Source of the DNA: Oscillospiraceae bacterium
GTDB taxonomy: Bacteria; Bacillota; Clostridia; Oscillospirales; Acutalibacteraceae
Assembly (NCBI GenBank): GCA_029227055.1
Contig: JAQXZE010000031.1
Span: 1 to 58,831 of the forward strand
Length of the DNA stretch: 58,831 bases
Direction: 5' to 3'
Position 1 is the first letter of the stretch. Every line of letters starts with the position of its first letter. Under the pieces are notes generated by a model. It was not told the origin of the DNA and made no database searches. It saw only the letters and a list, made by a program, of their open reading frames with translations. Positions 19,442 to 30,079 of the stretch are shown here, in pieces. The translations under genes and the position numbers were made by a program.

Positions 19442-19954
19442 ATGAAAAACAACACACGAAATTTATGTATTGCCATCATAAACGGGTTTTTCTTTGCAAT
19501 ACTTATTATCTTTCACTATCAGGACAATATGATATTCGGCAATTTAAGATTAAATCCTTTCTCACTTATTCCCTTTTTAGTTGCCTTTTCAATGTTTAAT
19601 AAGGAATGGGTGTCTACTGTGGCTGCTATGGTGGTAGGATTTTTCATAGACAGTGGGTCGGCACAGTTTAGTGCTTTTCATACCTTTTTGTTTATGATTT
19701 TAGCCTTATTCGTTTCCTTTTCGGTGCGATACCTCTTTAATAATAACATTAAATCCGCTATCGTACTCTCTTTTGGCTCGGCTTTTTTATATTTCCTTGT
19801 TCGTTGGCTCTTTTTCTACGCTTTCGAAATAACCTCTAAGGACAGTCTTTTCTATTTAATGTACTACGCACTTCCCTCTGTTTTAATTACAACCTTATTT
19901 ATTTTCCCTTTCTATTTTCTCGAAAGAAAACTTGATAAAATGAAAAACGGGTGA
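19442..19954 (+). CDS. mreD: Rod shape-determining protein MreD
   Basis: 170-aa multi-TM protein between mreC and PBP2. Confidence 0.8.
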   Translation: MKNNTRNLCIAIINGFFFAILIIFHYQDNMIFGNLRLNPFSLIPFLVAFSMFNKEWVSTVAAMVVGFFIDSGSAQFSAFHTFLFMILALFVSFSVRYLFNNNIKSAIVLSFGSAFLYFLVRWLFFYAFEITSKDSLFYLMYYALPSVLITTLFIFPFYFLERKLDKMKNG

Positions 19955-21948
19955 AAAAATTGCCTTTTAAAAGAAAGAAACAAACACATATTACAGTAAT
20001 TTCAATAATACTTATAGCAGTTTTGCTTATCTACAGCTTCCGCATTTATTCCTTACAGGTGGCGAATTCCCAAAAATATTCATCGCACCCTAAGGGCAGT
20101 GCGGTTTTAACTGCCACCTTAAAAGCGCCGAGAGGGGAAATTCTCGATTGCTACGGCAGACAGATAGCAATTAACCGCGACGGCTATAATATTGTTTTTA
20201 ATAAAGCCTATGTAAAGGAAAATCTCAACGATATAATCCTTACCCTTATAAATCTTTTGAAGAAAAATAAGGTCGAGTGGAAGGACGAGCTTCCCCTGAA
20301 GAGCTCAGCCCCTTACAGTTTTGTAAAAGACGCAGACACAGACAGGCTTTTTTCAAAGCTAGAGCTTGCCCACTATGCAACGCCTGAGAACTGTCTTGAG
20401 CGAATGACCGAAAAGTATGGGCTCGAAAAATACAATGCAGATGAACGCAGACTTATAGCAGGTGTTCGTTACAGTATGGATATTGCAGATTTTTCAATCT
20501 CCTACCCCTACACCTTTGCCGAAGATATCCCAACCGAAATTATGCGAAAGATTTCGGAATCAAACTTTCTATTGTCAGGCGTTACGGTAGATGTTGTGCC
20601 CTTTAGAGAATATGTTGATACCACTCTTGCAGTAAACCTTATAGGCTCGGTAGGTCCCATATATAAAGAGGATTGGGACGATGAAAACGGCGAAAATTAT
20701 AAAGAACGCGGATATTCCTATAACGATAAAGTAGGTAAAAGCGGTATTGAATACTATGCCGAAGAGCATTTAAGGGGTATTGACGGCGAGATTACCTATT
20801 ATCTTGACGCCGCAGGAAATATCCTTGATACCGAAATTACCAAAAAGCCTGTTGCGGGCAAATCGGTAATGCTAACCCTTGACAGCGCTATTCAGCGAAC
20901 AGCTCAGGACTCACTCAAAAAAATAGTTAAAAAGCTTCAAAGCGAGGGCGGAACCGTAAAGGCGGGCGCTGCCGTTGTTATTGATATTGATACGGGCGGC
21001 GTTATATGCGGAGCAAACTATCCGACATACGATGTTGCTACTATGAATAAAGAATACGACCGTCTTAAAAACGACCCTGCCGCTCCCCTTACAAACAGAG
21101 CTTTTCAGGGTGTTTATCCAATAGGCTCTACAATAAAGCCCTCTGTTGCTATCGCTGCAATGGAAAACCAAAAATACAGCAAGGGTGAAACCATCAGGTG
21201 TGTTCATACCTATAACCATTTTAGCGACTTCAAACCCTCCTGTATGGGTACCCACGGATATATAAATCTTAAAAAGGCGTTGGCGGTAAGCTGTAACTAT
21301 TTCTTCTTTGAGCTAGGCTACAGAGTAGGCGCTCTTTCCCTTACCGATTATTTCAAACAGTTCGGCTTGGGTGTCAAAACAGGTGTCGAGGTTGACGATT
21401 CTTCAGGTATCTTAGTAGAGCCCGAGGGCAACGGCGTCGGCGGTGATACATTGCAGTTTGCTATCGGTCAGTTAAATGCATTTACTCCCTTACAGGTTGC
21501 AAACTATGCCGCTACCCTCTCAAACGGCGGTACACATTATAAAGCAACCCTTATCGATAAGGTTGTATCTTACGACCTTACTGAGATATACGAGAAAAAC
21601 GAGGCAAAGGTCTTAAATACCGTTTCAATGTCGGCTAAAAACCTGGCTTCTGTAAAAGAGGGTATGCTCTCTGTTACTGAGGACGGTACAGGACGAGCCA
21701 CCCTTGGTGACTATCCGATAAAAATCGGCGGTAAAACGGGTACCTCTCAGGTTACAAACGCCGCCGACCACAGTATATTTATGGTCTTTGCGCCCTATGA
21801 AAATCCCGAAATTGCAATTTCGGTTGTATTAGAGCACGGCTCTTCCAGCTTTTCTGCAGGAACGGTAGTCAGAGAAATACTTGACGCCTACTTCTTTGCA
21901 GATGGAAATAAAACTTCTGTAAAACGCCCATATACTGTGTTAAAATAA
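19951..21948 (+). CDS. Penicillin-binding protein 2 (MrdA-like transpeptidase)
   Basis: APRGEILDCYGRQIAINRDGYN; active site YPIGSTIKPSVA (SxxK), VSCNYFF, KTGTS; GTG start overlapping the mreD stop. Confidence 0.93.
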   Translation: MKKLPFKRKKQTHITVISIILIAVLLIYSFRIYSLQVANSQKYSSHPKGSAVLTATLKAPRGEILDCYGRQIAINRDGYNIVFNKAYVKENLNDIILTLINLLKKNKVEWKDELPLKSSAPYSFVKDADTDRLFSKLELAHYATPENCLERMTEKYGLEKYNADERRLIAGVRYSMDIADFSISYPYTFAEDIPTEIMRKISESNFLLSGVTVDVVPFREYVDTTLAVNLIGSVGPIYKEDWDDENGENYKERGYSYNDKVGKSGIEYYAEEHLRGIDGEITYYLDAAGNILDTEITKKPVAGKSVMLTLDSAIQRTAQDSLKKIVKKLQSEGGTVKAGAAVVIDIDTGGVICGANYPTYDVATMNKEYDRLKNDPAAPLTNRAFQGVYPIGSTIKPSVAIAAMENQKYSKGETIRCVHTYNHFSDFKPSCMGTHGYINLKKALAVSCNYFFFELGYRVGALSLTDYFKQFGLGVKTGVEVDDSSGILVEPEGNGVGGDTLQFAIGQLNAFTPLQVANYAATLSNGGTHYKATLIDKVVSYDLTEIYEKNEAKVLNTVSMSAKNLASVKEGMLSVTEDGTGRATLGDYPIKIGGKTGTSQVTNAADHSIFMVFAPYENPEIAISVVLEHGSSSFSAGTVVREILDAYFFADGNKTSVKRPYTVLK

Positions 21949-21970
21949 GGACTTTTTCTAAAATTACAGT

Positions 21971-21999
21971 TTGACACAATAGGTATTTTATGTTAAAAT
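21971..21999 (+). promoter_or_regulatory. Sigma-A-type promoter upstream of the minD-like gene
   Basis: TTGACA - 17 nt - TAAAAT. Confidence 0.7.
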
Positions 22000-22033
22000 T
22001 TTTGGTGTGTATAATTTGGAAAAGAGGTGGAAT

Positions 22034-22765
22034 ATGGGTTCTTGTTATGCTATTACATCGGGAAAAGGCGGAACGGGTAAATCAACCGTCTGTGTAGGTT
22101 TGGGTCTTACCTTGGCTAAAGAGGGTAAAAAAACCTTGCTTGTTGATATGGACGAAGGGCTTCGCTGTCTTGATTTGATGCTCGGCGTTGAAAGCCGACT
22201 GACCTTTGACCTTTCGGATGTTCTTTCGGGAAAAAGTATTGAGGACGCTACCTATTCCGCTTTAGATGTTCCAAATCTCTTTCTCATTCCCGCACCCGAT
22301 ACAATCGGTAAAATAAATCCCGAGGATTTTAGAATATTTGCAGAGCGGGTATTAAATGAATACGATGCAGTTATATTCGATTTCCCTGCGGGTATCGATT
22401 TTGAGCTTTATAAGTATCTGCCGCAAAATGTAACGGTTTTAGCCGTCTGCAATGCAGACCCCGTTTCTGTAAGGGATGCTGCGTCGGTTTGCAATCATAT
22501 TCCGATTGCGCGTGATAAAATAAAGCTTATAATTAATAAGTATGTTTACAAAACCTTACTCAAGGGTTTGTTTACAAATATAGATAACATAATTGATGAA
22601 TCAGGTTTTAAGCTTGTCGGTGTTGTTCCTCAGAGCGAAGAACTCGCTTTTTTCACAATAAAGCACCGTTTAAAGCGAAGAGGACGAGCCGCGAAGGCTT
22701 TTTCGAGAATAGCGATGCGCCTTTCGGGTGAATACAAAGCTCTTCCAAAACCTAAAAAGATATAA
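22034..22765 (+). CDS. MinD/ParA-like P-loop ATPase
   Basis: [59 protein letters not shown] before ATG; N-terminus trimmed. Confidence 0.88.
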   Translation: MGSCYAITSGKGGTGKSTVCVGLGLTLAKEGKKTLLVDMDEGLRCLDLMLGVESRLTFDLSDVLSGKSIEDATYSALDVPNLFLIPAPDTIGKINPEDFRIFAERVLNEYDAVIFDFPAGIDFELYKYLPQNVTVLAVCNADPVSVRDAASVCNHIPIARDKIKLIINKYVYKTLLKGLFTNIDNIIDESGFKLVGVVPQSEELAFFTIKHRLKRRGRAAKAFSRIAMRLSGEYKALPKPKKI

Positions 22766-22778
22766 AGGGGTAGATTTT

Positions 22779-23180
22779 ATGACAATAGCATTAATCGCAC
22801 ATGACGCAAAAAAAGAACTTATGGTTCAGTTTTGTATTGCTTACTGCGGTATTTTAAGCAGACACACAATTTTGGCTACCGGCGCTACAGGTAAACTCGT
22901 TTCCGAAGCTACCGGTCTTGACATAGTACAGTTTTTAGGCGGCTCACAAGGCGGCGCTCAGCAGATTGCATCAAGAATAGGCTGCGATGAGATAGACCTT
23001 CTTCTCTTCTTCAGAAATCCGCTTGACCCCAAACCCGATGAGCCCGACGAAAATGCGCTTTTGCGTCTTTGCGATGTTCACAATATTCCTGTTGCTACAA
23101 ACATTGCTACGGCAGAGGTTTTAATCCACGGTCTTGAACGCGGCGACCTTGATTGGCGCGAAATAGTAAAAAATTCCTAA
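22779..23180 (+). CDS. mgsA: Methylglyoxal synthase
   Basis: [65 protein letters not shown]; start trimmed. Confidence 0.95.
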   Translation: MTIALIAHDAKKELMVQFCIAYCGILSRHTILATGATGKLVSEATGLDIVQFLGGSQGGAQQIASRIGCDEIDLLLFFRNPLDPKPDEPDENALLRLCDVHNIPVATNIATAEVLIHGLERGDLDWREIVKNS

Positions 23181-23193
23181 TTGGTGATAATAT

Positions 23194-24501
23194 ATGGCAG
23201 AAATTAACCGTGCCGTAAAAGGCACAAATGACATTCTCCCCCACGCCGCTTTCGGTTGGAGAGCACTTGAGAACAGACTTTTTGAAACCGCAGCCCTTTA
23301 TGGCTTTAGTGAAATAAGAATTCCCGTTTTTGAGCATACCGAAGTATTTAACCGCAGTGTTGGAGATACTACAGATGTTGTTCAAAAGGAAATGTACACC
23401 TTTGACGATAAGGGAGGCCGTTCTCTAACCCTTCGCCCCGAGCTTACCGCAGGTGTTATAAGAAGTATTATAGAGCACGGTCTAGTAAACGGTGCTTTGC
23501 CCGTAAAGGTGTGCTACGAGGGCGGTTGCTACCGCTACGAAAAGCCTCAGGCGGGAAGACTTAGAGAATTCCATCAGTTTGGTGTTGAGTGTGTGGGTGC
23601 AGCAGCTGCTAATGCTGATGCCGAGGTAATATCCCTTGCCCGTCAGCTTTTAAGCTCTATCGGTGTTGAAAAAATAGCGCTTCAGATAAATTCTATCGGT
23701 TGCCCTGAGTGCAGAAAGCATTACCACGCAGCACTTAAAGAATATTTTTACAAACACACCGATACTCTTTGTGCTACCTGTAATGACAGACTTGAGCGAA
23801 ATCCCATGCGTATTCTTGACTGCAAGTCCCCTATCTGCTCTGAAATTGCGGATAACGCTCCCGTTGTTTTGGACTTTCTTTGCGACGACTGTGCAAAGCA
23901 TTTCGATGAAGTTAAAGCGCATCTTGACAGTATGGGTATTGAGTATACAGTAAATCCCCATATCGTTAGGGGTCTTGACTATTATACCCGTACCGTTTTT
24001 GAATTTGTGTCGGGCGATATTGGGGCACAGGCTACTGTATGCGGCGGCGGCAGATATGACGGACTAATTTCCCAAATGGGCGGTCCCTCTACAGCAGCTT
24101 TAGGCTTTGCTATGGGTCTTGAGCGACTTATGCTTGTGTTAGCAGCTCAAAACACTGCGCTTCCCGAAGAGCCTACATGTGATATTTTCTTTGCAAGTAT
24201 GGGCGATAAAGCTCGTGTTAAGGTAAGCGAAATTTCAAGTATGCTTCGTGACGAGGGCTTTAGCGTTCAGACCGACATTTGTAGCCGCGGACTTAAGGCA
24301 CAAATGAAATATGCCGATAAGATAGGTGCAAAATTCACCGCCGTTATCGGTGACAACGAAATCGAAACAGGAATAATCCGCCTTAAAAATATGAAGAGCG
24401 GTGAAGAAAAGGAACTAGATTTAAACTCACTTACCGATTCGCTTTACAGTATACTACTAGCATTATCGGTGGACGAGCTTACAGATGCAGTTAATAACTA
24501 A
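23194..24501 (+). CDS. hisS: Histidine--tRNA ligase
   Basis: KGTNDILPHAAFGWRALE; LRPELTAGVIRS; class II motifs; VCGGGRYDGLISQMGG. Confidence 0.97.
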   Translation: MAEINRAVKGTNDILPHAAFGWRALENRLFETAALYGFSEIRIPVFEHTEVFNRSVGDTTDVVQKEMYTFDDKGGRSLTLRPELTAGVIRSIIEHGLVNGALPVKVCYEGGCYRYEKPQAGRLREFHQFGVECVGAAAANADAEVISLARQLLSSIGVEKIALQINSIGCPECRKHYHAALKEYFYKHTDTLCATCNDRLERNPMRILDCKSPICSEIADNAPVVLDFLCDDCAKHFDEVKAHLDSMGIEYTVNPHIVRGLDYYTRTVFEFVSGDIGAQATVCGGGRYDGLISQMGGPSTAALGFAMGLERLMLVLAAQNTALPEEPTCDIFFASMGDKARVKVSEISSMLRDEGFSVQTDICSRGLKAQMKYADKIGAKFTAVIGDNEIETGIIRLKNMKSGEEKELDLNSLTDSLYSILLALSVDELTDAVNN

Positions 24502-24522
24502 TATATAGAGGTGTAGCTTTAA

Positions 24523-26304
24523 ATGAAGCTTGACAGAATGAACGGACAAAAACGCAGTGATTACTGCGGTACCCTTACAAAAGAGGCAATTGGAAAAGAA
24601 ATTACCGTTTGCGGTTGGGTACAGCGCCAGCGTGACCTTGGCGGTCTTATTTTCGTAGACCTTCGCGACCGCACAGGCGTTTTACAGTTAGCTTTTGACG
24701 ATACTACCGACCCCGCCGTTTTCGAAAAGGCGTCTGCTCTTCGCAGCGAATTTGTAGTAATGGCAAGCGGTGTTATCCGTATGAGAAGCTCTATAAACAA
24801 GGATATCCCTACGGGCGAAATTGAGCTTGAAGTAAAAGACCTTAAAATTTTAGGTGAGGCAGAAACTCCACCCTTTGAAATTCTTAGTGAAACCGATGTT
24901 AAGGAAGAACTTCGTCTTAAATACCGTTATCTTGATTTAAGAAGAACTCCTTTACAGAACAATATTATGCTTCGTCATAAGATTGTAAAGACAACCCGTG
25001 ATTACTTTGACGAGAACGGCTTTATCGAGATAGAAACCCCCACCCTTATTAAATCTACCCCTGAGGGTGCGCGTGACTACCTTGTGCCCTCGAGAGTACA
25101 CAAGGGCAGCTTCTTTGCTCTTCCTCAGTCTCCTCAGATGTATAAACAGCTTCTTATGCTCTCGGGCTTTGACCGTTATATGCAGATTGCCCGTTGCTAT
25201 CGTGACGAGGATTTAAGAGCCGACCGTCAGCCCGAGTTTACACAGATTGACCTTGAAATGTCATTTGTGGAGATGGAAGATGTTTTCAGCATCGCTGAAG
25301 GTTATATTAAGCGCCTATTCAGTGAAGTAATGAATATCGATATTCCGACACCCCTTCCCCGTCTTACCTATACCGATGCAATGGAAAACTACGGTTCGGA
25401 TAAGCCTGATACCCGCTTTGATATGAAGATTGTGGATTTAACAGATATCGTTAAAGACTGCGGTTTTGCAGTGTTCTCAGATACAGTTAAAAATGGTGGT
25501 GTTGTTAAGGCTATCAATGCTAAGAATGCCGCAGGTGTTTATACTAGAAAAGAAATTGACAAGCTTAATGAGGAAGCAAAGGGTATCGGCGCTAAGGGTC
25601 TTGCCTTTATCCGTTGGAATGAAGACGCTCCTACCTGTTCCTTCTCTAAGTTTATGACCGATGAAGAGATGCAGGCAATTTATGAGCGTATGGGCACCGA
25701 AAAGGGCGACGTAATTCTCATTATATGCGATAAAAAGAATACAGCTCTTTCTGTTTTAGGAGCACTTCGTCTAACCGTTGCAAAACGCCTTGATATTATT
25801 CCAAACGGGTTTAATTTCCTTTGGATTACAGAATTCCCATTCTTTGAATATAACGAAGAAACAGGCGGTTGGGACGCTATGCACCACCCCTTCACCTCTC
25901 CGCTTGACGAGTGCATCCCCTATCTTGAAACTGCACCCGAAAAGGTATTTGCTAAGGCTTATGACCTTGTTCTCAACGGTGTTGAGTTATCAAGCGGCTC
26001 TATCCGTATTACCGACCCTGAGTTACAGGCACAGATGTTCCGCGCTTTAGGTCTTACAGATGAAGAGGCCCAAACTAAATTCGGCTTCCTCACAAATGCC
26101 TTTAAGTACGGCGCTCCACCTCACGGCGGTATGGGTATCGGTCTTGACCGTTTAGTTATGCTAATGGCTGGGGCTGACTCTATTAGAGATGTTATTGCCT
26201 TCCCGAAGGTTGCAAACTCAAGTGAGCTAATGTCGGGCGCACCCGCAGAGGTTGACGAAATCCAGCTTCGCGATTTAGCAATAAATATTGATACTAAAGA
26301 ATAA
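24523..26304 (+). CDS. aspS: Aspartate--tRNA ligase
   Basis: VCGWVQRQRDLGGLIFVDLRDRTG; QSPQMYKQLLM; DRQPEFTQIDLEMSF; HGGMGIGLDRLVML. Confidence 0.97.
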   Translation: MKLDRMNGQKRSDYCGTLTKEAIGKEITVCGWVQRQRDLGGLIFVDLRDRTGVLQLAFDDTTDPAVFEKASALRSEFVVMASGVIRMRSSINKDIPTGEIELEVKDLKILGEAETPPFEILSETDVKEELRLKYRYLDLRRTPLQNNIMLRHKIVKTTRDYFDENGFIEIETPTLIKSTPEGARDYLVPSRVHKGSFFALPQSPQMYKQLLMLSGFDRYMQIARCYRDEDLRADRQPEFTQIDLEMSFVEMEDVFSIAEGYIKRLFSEVMNIDIPTPLPRLTYTDAMENYGSDKPDTRFDMKIVDLTDIVKDCGFAVFSDTVKNGGVVKAINAKNAAGVYTRKEIDKLNEEAKGIGAKGLAFIRWNEDAPTCSFSKFMTDEEMQAIYERMGTEKGDVILIICDKKNTALSVLGALRLTVAKRLDIIPNGFNFLWITEFPFFEYNEETGGWDAMHHPFTSPLDECIPYLETAPEKVFAKAYDLVLNGVELSSGSIRITDPELQAQMFRALGLTDEEAQTKFGFLTNAFKYGAPPHGGMGIGLDRLVMLMAGADSIRDVIAFPKVANSSELMSGAPAEVDEIQLRDLAINIDTKE

Positions 26305-26326
26305 TTTAGTATCTTTACAAAAAGAA

Positions 26327-26366
26327 AAAGCATACCAAAAGTTTTAAGCTTTTGGTATGCTTTTTT
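26327..26366 (+). terminator. Rho-independent terminator after aspS
   Basis: GCATACCAAAAG-TTTTAAG-CTTTTGGTATGC then T6. Confidence 0.88.
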
Positions 26367-26375
26367 GAATTTATA

Positions 26376-27323
26376 TTATCTTTCTTCTCTGAAATATGAA
26401 AGACCTAAGCTCTGTGGCGGCTGATTTTCCTTTTTATCGCGTATACTTGTGATTACAAGTACAACGATAGTAACTACATAAGGGAGCATTTTGAAAATTT
26501 CCTTATTAGCAAAGCTAACACCCGTAATGTAACTACTTGCAATATAAAGTCCACCGAATACAATCGAGCCTATAATTGCAAGATTTGGCTTCCAAACAGT
26601 GAATATTACAAGGGCGATTGCAAGCCAACCGATAGCGTCTATGCAGTATTCCCAGTTGCCGTGCAGATAGTCCATAACAAAGGAAAGACCTCCAAGACCT
26701 GCTATTCCGCAGCCGATACAGGTAGCTAAATATCTGTAAAGAGAAACATTTATACCGGCGGCGTCTGCTGTTGCGGGGTTTTCACCAACCGAGCGAAGAT
26801 TTAGTCCCACCTTTGTTTTTGTAAGCACAAAGGAAGCTACAAAGGCAATTATTATTGCAAGATATATAAGAACGCCGTGAGATAAGAATATTTCACCAAA
26901 CCAACCTGTCTCCTCTGCAAAGGGTAATGGTGCTGTAAAATATTTTGTACCCTTACTGTAAATAGGGCCTGTTTTTGCAATCATAAAGTCCGAAACGCCT
27001 ACGCCGAAGGTTGTAAGAGCAAGACCTGTTACATTCTGATTAGCCCTTAAGGTAACTGTAAGAAAGCTGTAGACAAGTCCCATCAAAGCGCCGCCCACAA
27101 TGGTGGCTACTATGGGAATAAATACTGCTAAAAACGGGTCAGCATTGCGCTTTGCCATATCAAGATAAATATACTCCGCATAGCATCCGCAAGAAGCACC
27201 AACACACATAACACCGGGAATACCGAGATTTAAATGTCCCGACTTTTCGGTGATTATCTCACCCGTACAGCCGAAAAGGAATGTCATACCAAGTCTTATC
27301 GCACTAATTAAAAAGGCTAACAT
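26376..27323 (-). CDS. Nucleoside-type ABC transporter permease (NupQ-like, BMP system)
   Basis: LGMTFLFGCTGEIITEKSGHLNLGIPGVMCVGA; GLALTTFGVGVSDFM; NLRSVGENPATADAAGINV. Confidence 0.9.
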   Translation of the reverse strand: MLAFLISAIRLGMTFLFGCTGEIITEKSGHLNLGIPGVMCVGASCGCYAEYIYLDMAKRNADPFLAVFIPIVATIVGGALMGLVYSFLTVTLRANQNVTGLALTTFGVGVSDFMIAKTGPIYSKGTKYFTAPLPFAEETGWFGEIFLSHGVLIYLAIIIAFVASFVLTKTKVGLNLRSVGENPATADAAGINVSLYRYLATCIGCGIAGLGGLSFVMDYLHGNWEYCIDAIGWLAIALVIFTVWKPNLAIIGSIVFGGLYIASSYITGVSFANKEIFKMLPYVVTIVVLVITSIRDKKENQPPQSLGLSYFREER

Positions 27324-28414
27324 TATGCATTCTCCTTTCCGCTTTTAGCAAAAACTATCTTGTACTGAAGGAAGAATTCACAACCGATTACAAAGAAAAG
27401 AATTATACCCGTTACTATATCCGAAATTGCATTAGGGATACGGAAGTCGGTAGAAATCTGCTGTGAACCTTTTTCAAGGAAAACGATTAAAAATGTTGTA
27501 AACACCATAAAAATCGGATTAAATTTAGCAAGCCAGGATACCATAATTGCAGTAAAACCTCTGCCGCCTACAGTATCGGTACTGATTGTATGGTTAGTAG
27601 CGCCAACTATCAAAAGACCTGCTATACCACAAAGGGCACCCGACACAACAAGTGTCCTGACTATTACCTTTTTAACATTGATACCAATGTATTTCGCAGT
27701 ATTCTCACTTTGACCTACAACCGATATTTCATATCCTTGTTTTGTGTATTTAAGATAGATATAAACAAGTACTGTAAGTATTGCTACAATCACGATATTG
27801 AGAAGATACGCTTTGCCGAAAAGAAGCGGCAAGCCGTACTGCGGCATAGGCGACAAAACACCCGAGCCGTTTTTAACAAAGGTTTTAAGGAAAAATGCTA
27901 CAAGCTGAATTGCAACATAGTTCATCATTAAGGTAAAGAGGGTTTCATTTGTATTCCAAAGTGCCTTTGTGACCGCCGGAAGTACCGCCCAGATTACACC
28001 CGCCAAAACAGAAGCTATAAGCATTACTAGGAAAAGAACAGGGGTTGGAAGCTTATCGCCTAAGAACATCATAACCGAAACGGTTGCAAGTCCGCCAACT
28101 AAAACCTGACCTTCCGCACCGCAGTTCCAAAATCGCATTTTAAATGCAGGAGTAACTGCAAGGGAAACACAAAGCAAAATTGCAATATTTTGAAGCAAGC
28201 TCCAGATACGAAGGCTTGAGCCAAAGGCTCCGTTTATCATAGAGGCATAAACCTCAATAGGATTTTTTTCTGTTAAGAGGGTTATAACAACTGCCGAAAC
28301 GATAAGAGCTAAAACAATAGCCGCAGCCCTTATCAAAAGAGCATAATACCAAGCAAGAGGCTCACGCTTTACAATATGAAAAAGCTGTGCCTTTGCTTTT
28401 TTTGTATTTACCAT
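27323..28414 (-). CDS. Nucleoside-type ABC transporter permease (NupP-like, BMP system)
   Basis: FKMRFWNCGAEGQVLVGGLA; TLFTLMMNYVAIQLV; VVGQSENTAKYIGINV. Confidence 0.9.
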   Translation of the reverse strand: MVNTKKAKAQLFHIVKREPLAWYYALLIRAAAIVLALIVSAVVITLLTEKNPIEVYASMINGAFGSSLRIWSLLQNIAILLCVSLAVTPAFKMRFWNCGAEGQVLVGGLATVSVMMFLGDKLPTPVLFLVMLIASVLAGVIWAVLPAVTKALWNTNETLFTLMMNYVAIQLVAFFLKTFVKNGSGVLSPMPQYGLPLLFGKAYLLNIVIVAILTVLVYIYLKYTKQGYEISVVGQSENTAKYIGINVKKVIVRTLVVSGALCGIAGLLIVGATNHTISTDTVGGRGFTAIMVSWLAKFNPIFMVFTTFLIVFLEKGSQQISTDFRIPNAISDIVTGIILFFVIGCEFFLQYKIVFAKSGKENA

Positions 28415-29952
28415 TATTCATCGCCCTCCCCTTTTGCAGATTTAGTCATCAAAAGACCGATTTCTTCCTTAGAAGCGGTTCTTCCGTCTACAATTCCTGT
28501 AACACGGCCGCCGCCTATTACCAAAATTCTATCGCAAAGCTCAATTAAAACGTCCAAATCTTCGCCAACGAAAATTACAGCAACACCCTTTTCCTTTTGA
28601 TTGTTTAAAAGATTATAAATTGTATAGGATGAATTGATATCAAGTCCTCTAACGGGGTATGCCGCCATTAAAACTGTAGGAGAAGCAGCAATTTCTCTTC
28701 CTACTAATACCTTTTGAACATTACCGCCTGAAAGCCGTCTTACAGGGGTGTTTTCATTAGGTGTTACAACCTCTAAATCTTCAATAATGCGCATTGCAAG
28801 GTCCTTAGGAGCCTTTCTCTCAAGGAACATTGACTTGCCCTTGCGGTAACTTCTTAACATCATATTATCTACGATATCCATATCACCTACAAGTCCCATA
28901 CCGAGTCTGTCCTCAGGTACGAAGGATAAGCGAACACCGAGTTCTCTTATCTGCATGGGTGTTTTATCACGAAGATTGTCAGTTGCTTTTGTTTTCGGAT
29001 TGTTATAATAAATCTCGCCGCTATCTACTTTTTGAAGACCTGCGATTGCCTCTAAAAGCTCTCGTTGACCGCTTCCAGCAATACCTGCTATACCTAAAAT
29101 TTCACCCGAGCGTGCAGTAAAGCTTACATCATCGAGCACCTTTACGCCGTCACGGTTTATGCAATCAAGACCATTAACAACAAGCCTATCCGCAACATTT
29201 TTAGGTTCGCTGCGTTCAATATTAAGGGAGATTTTCTTGCCCACCATCATTTCGGTAAGCTCAGATTCATTAGTAGCCGCTGTTTCAACAGTTCCTATAT
29301 ACTCACCCTTACGGAGAACTGCCACTCGGTCAGAAAGGGATAAAACCTCATGAAGCTTATGAGTAATAATTATAATTGCTTTGCCGTCGTCCCTCATTCT
29401 GCGAAGAACGCTGAAAAGCTTTTGGGTTTCTTGTGGGGTTAAAACCGCAGTAGGTTCATCAAGAATAAGGATATCGGCTCCTCTGTATAAAACCTTGATG
29501 ATTTCAACTGTCTGCTTTTCAGAAACCGACATTTCATAAATCTTCTTTGCAGGGTCAATTTCAAAGCCGTATTTATTGCTGATTTCGGCAACCTTTTTAG
29601 CGGCTTCCTTTATACTGAATTTTTCTTTCGATTTTAGACCTAATATAATATTTTCGGTAGCAGAGAAAACATCAACGAGTTTAAAATGCTGATGTATCAT
29701 ACCGATTTTGTAATCAAAGGCGTCCTTTGGAGAACGGATTAGAACCGGCTCACCGTCAATATAAATTTGACCGCTATCAGGAAAATAAATTCCGGAAATC
29801 ATATTCATAAGCGTTGTTTTACCGCTTCCGTTCTCACCGAGAATGGATAAAATTTCTCCTCTGTTTACAGTAAGAGAAACATCCTTATTAGCAACAACGC
29901 TACCAAAGGTTTTGGTAATATTCTTGAGTTCAATTGCCGCTTTATTTGACAA
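28414..29952 (-). CDS. Nucleoside-type ABC transporter ATP-binding protein (tandem ABC, NupO-like)
   Basis: Two ABC domains (GENGSGKTTLMNMISG; GIAGSGQRELLEAIAG); TTG start behind AAAGGAGG. Confidence 0.93.
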   Translation of the reverse strand: MSNKAAIELKNITKTFGSVVANKDVSLTVNRGEILSILGENGSGKTTLMNMISGIYFPDSGQIYIDGEPVLIRSPKDAFDYKIGMIHQHFKLVDVFSATENIILGLKSKEKFSIKEAAKKVAEISNKYGFEIDPAKKIYEMSVSEKQTVEIIKVLYRGADILILDEPTAVLTPQETQKLFSVLRRMRDDGKAIIIITHKLHEVLSLSDRVAVLRKGEYIGTVETAATNESELTEMMVGKKISLNIERSEPKNVADRLVVNGLDCINRDGVKVLDDVSFTARSGEILGIAGIAGSGQRELLEAIAGLQKVDSGEIYYNNPKTKATDNLRDKTPMQIRELGVRLSFVPEDRLGMGLVGDMDIVDNMMLRSYRKGKSMFLERKAPKDLAMRIIEDLEVVTPNENTPVRRLSGGNVQKVLVGREIAASPTVLMAAYPVRGLDINSSYTIYNLLNNQKEKGVAVIFVGEDLDVLIELCDRILVIGGGRVTGIVDGRTASKEEIGLLMTKSAKGEGDE

Positions 29953-29972
29953 TTTTCTTTCCTCCTTTAAGC

Positions 29973-30023
29973 TTAATCCCTTAAAAAGCATCACTTTATA
30001 AGAGGTGTTTTTTAAGGGATTAA
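29973..30023 (-). other. Intercistronic stem-loop between the substrate-binding lipoprotein and ABC ATPase genes
   Basis: Perfect 15-bp arms TTAATCCCTTAAAAA / TTTTTAAGGGATTAA. Confidence 0.75.
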
Positions 30024-30030
30024 AAGAACC

Positions 30031-30060
30031 TAAGGCGGAGCAGATAAGTGCTCCGCCTTA
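30031..30060 (-). other. Second intercistronic stem-loop (GC-rich) downstream of the lipoprotein gene
   Basis: 11-bp arms TAAGGCGGAGC / GCTCCGCCTTA, with no strong T-run after it on the minus strand. Confidence 0.75.
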
Positions 30061-30079
30061 AAGTTGCGAATTTTTATAA

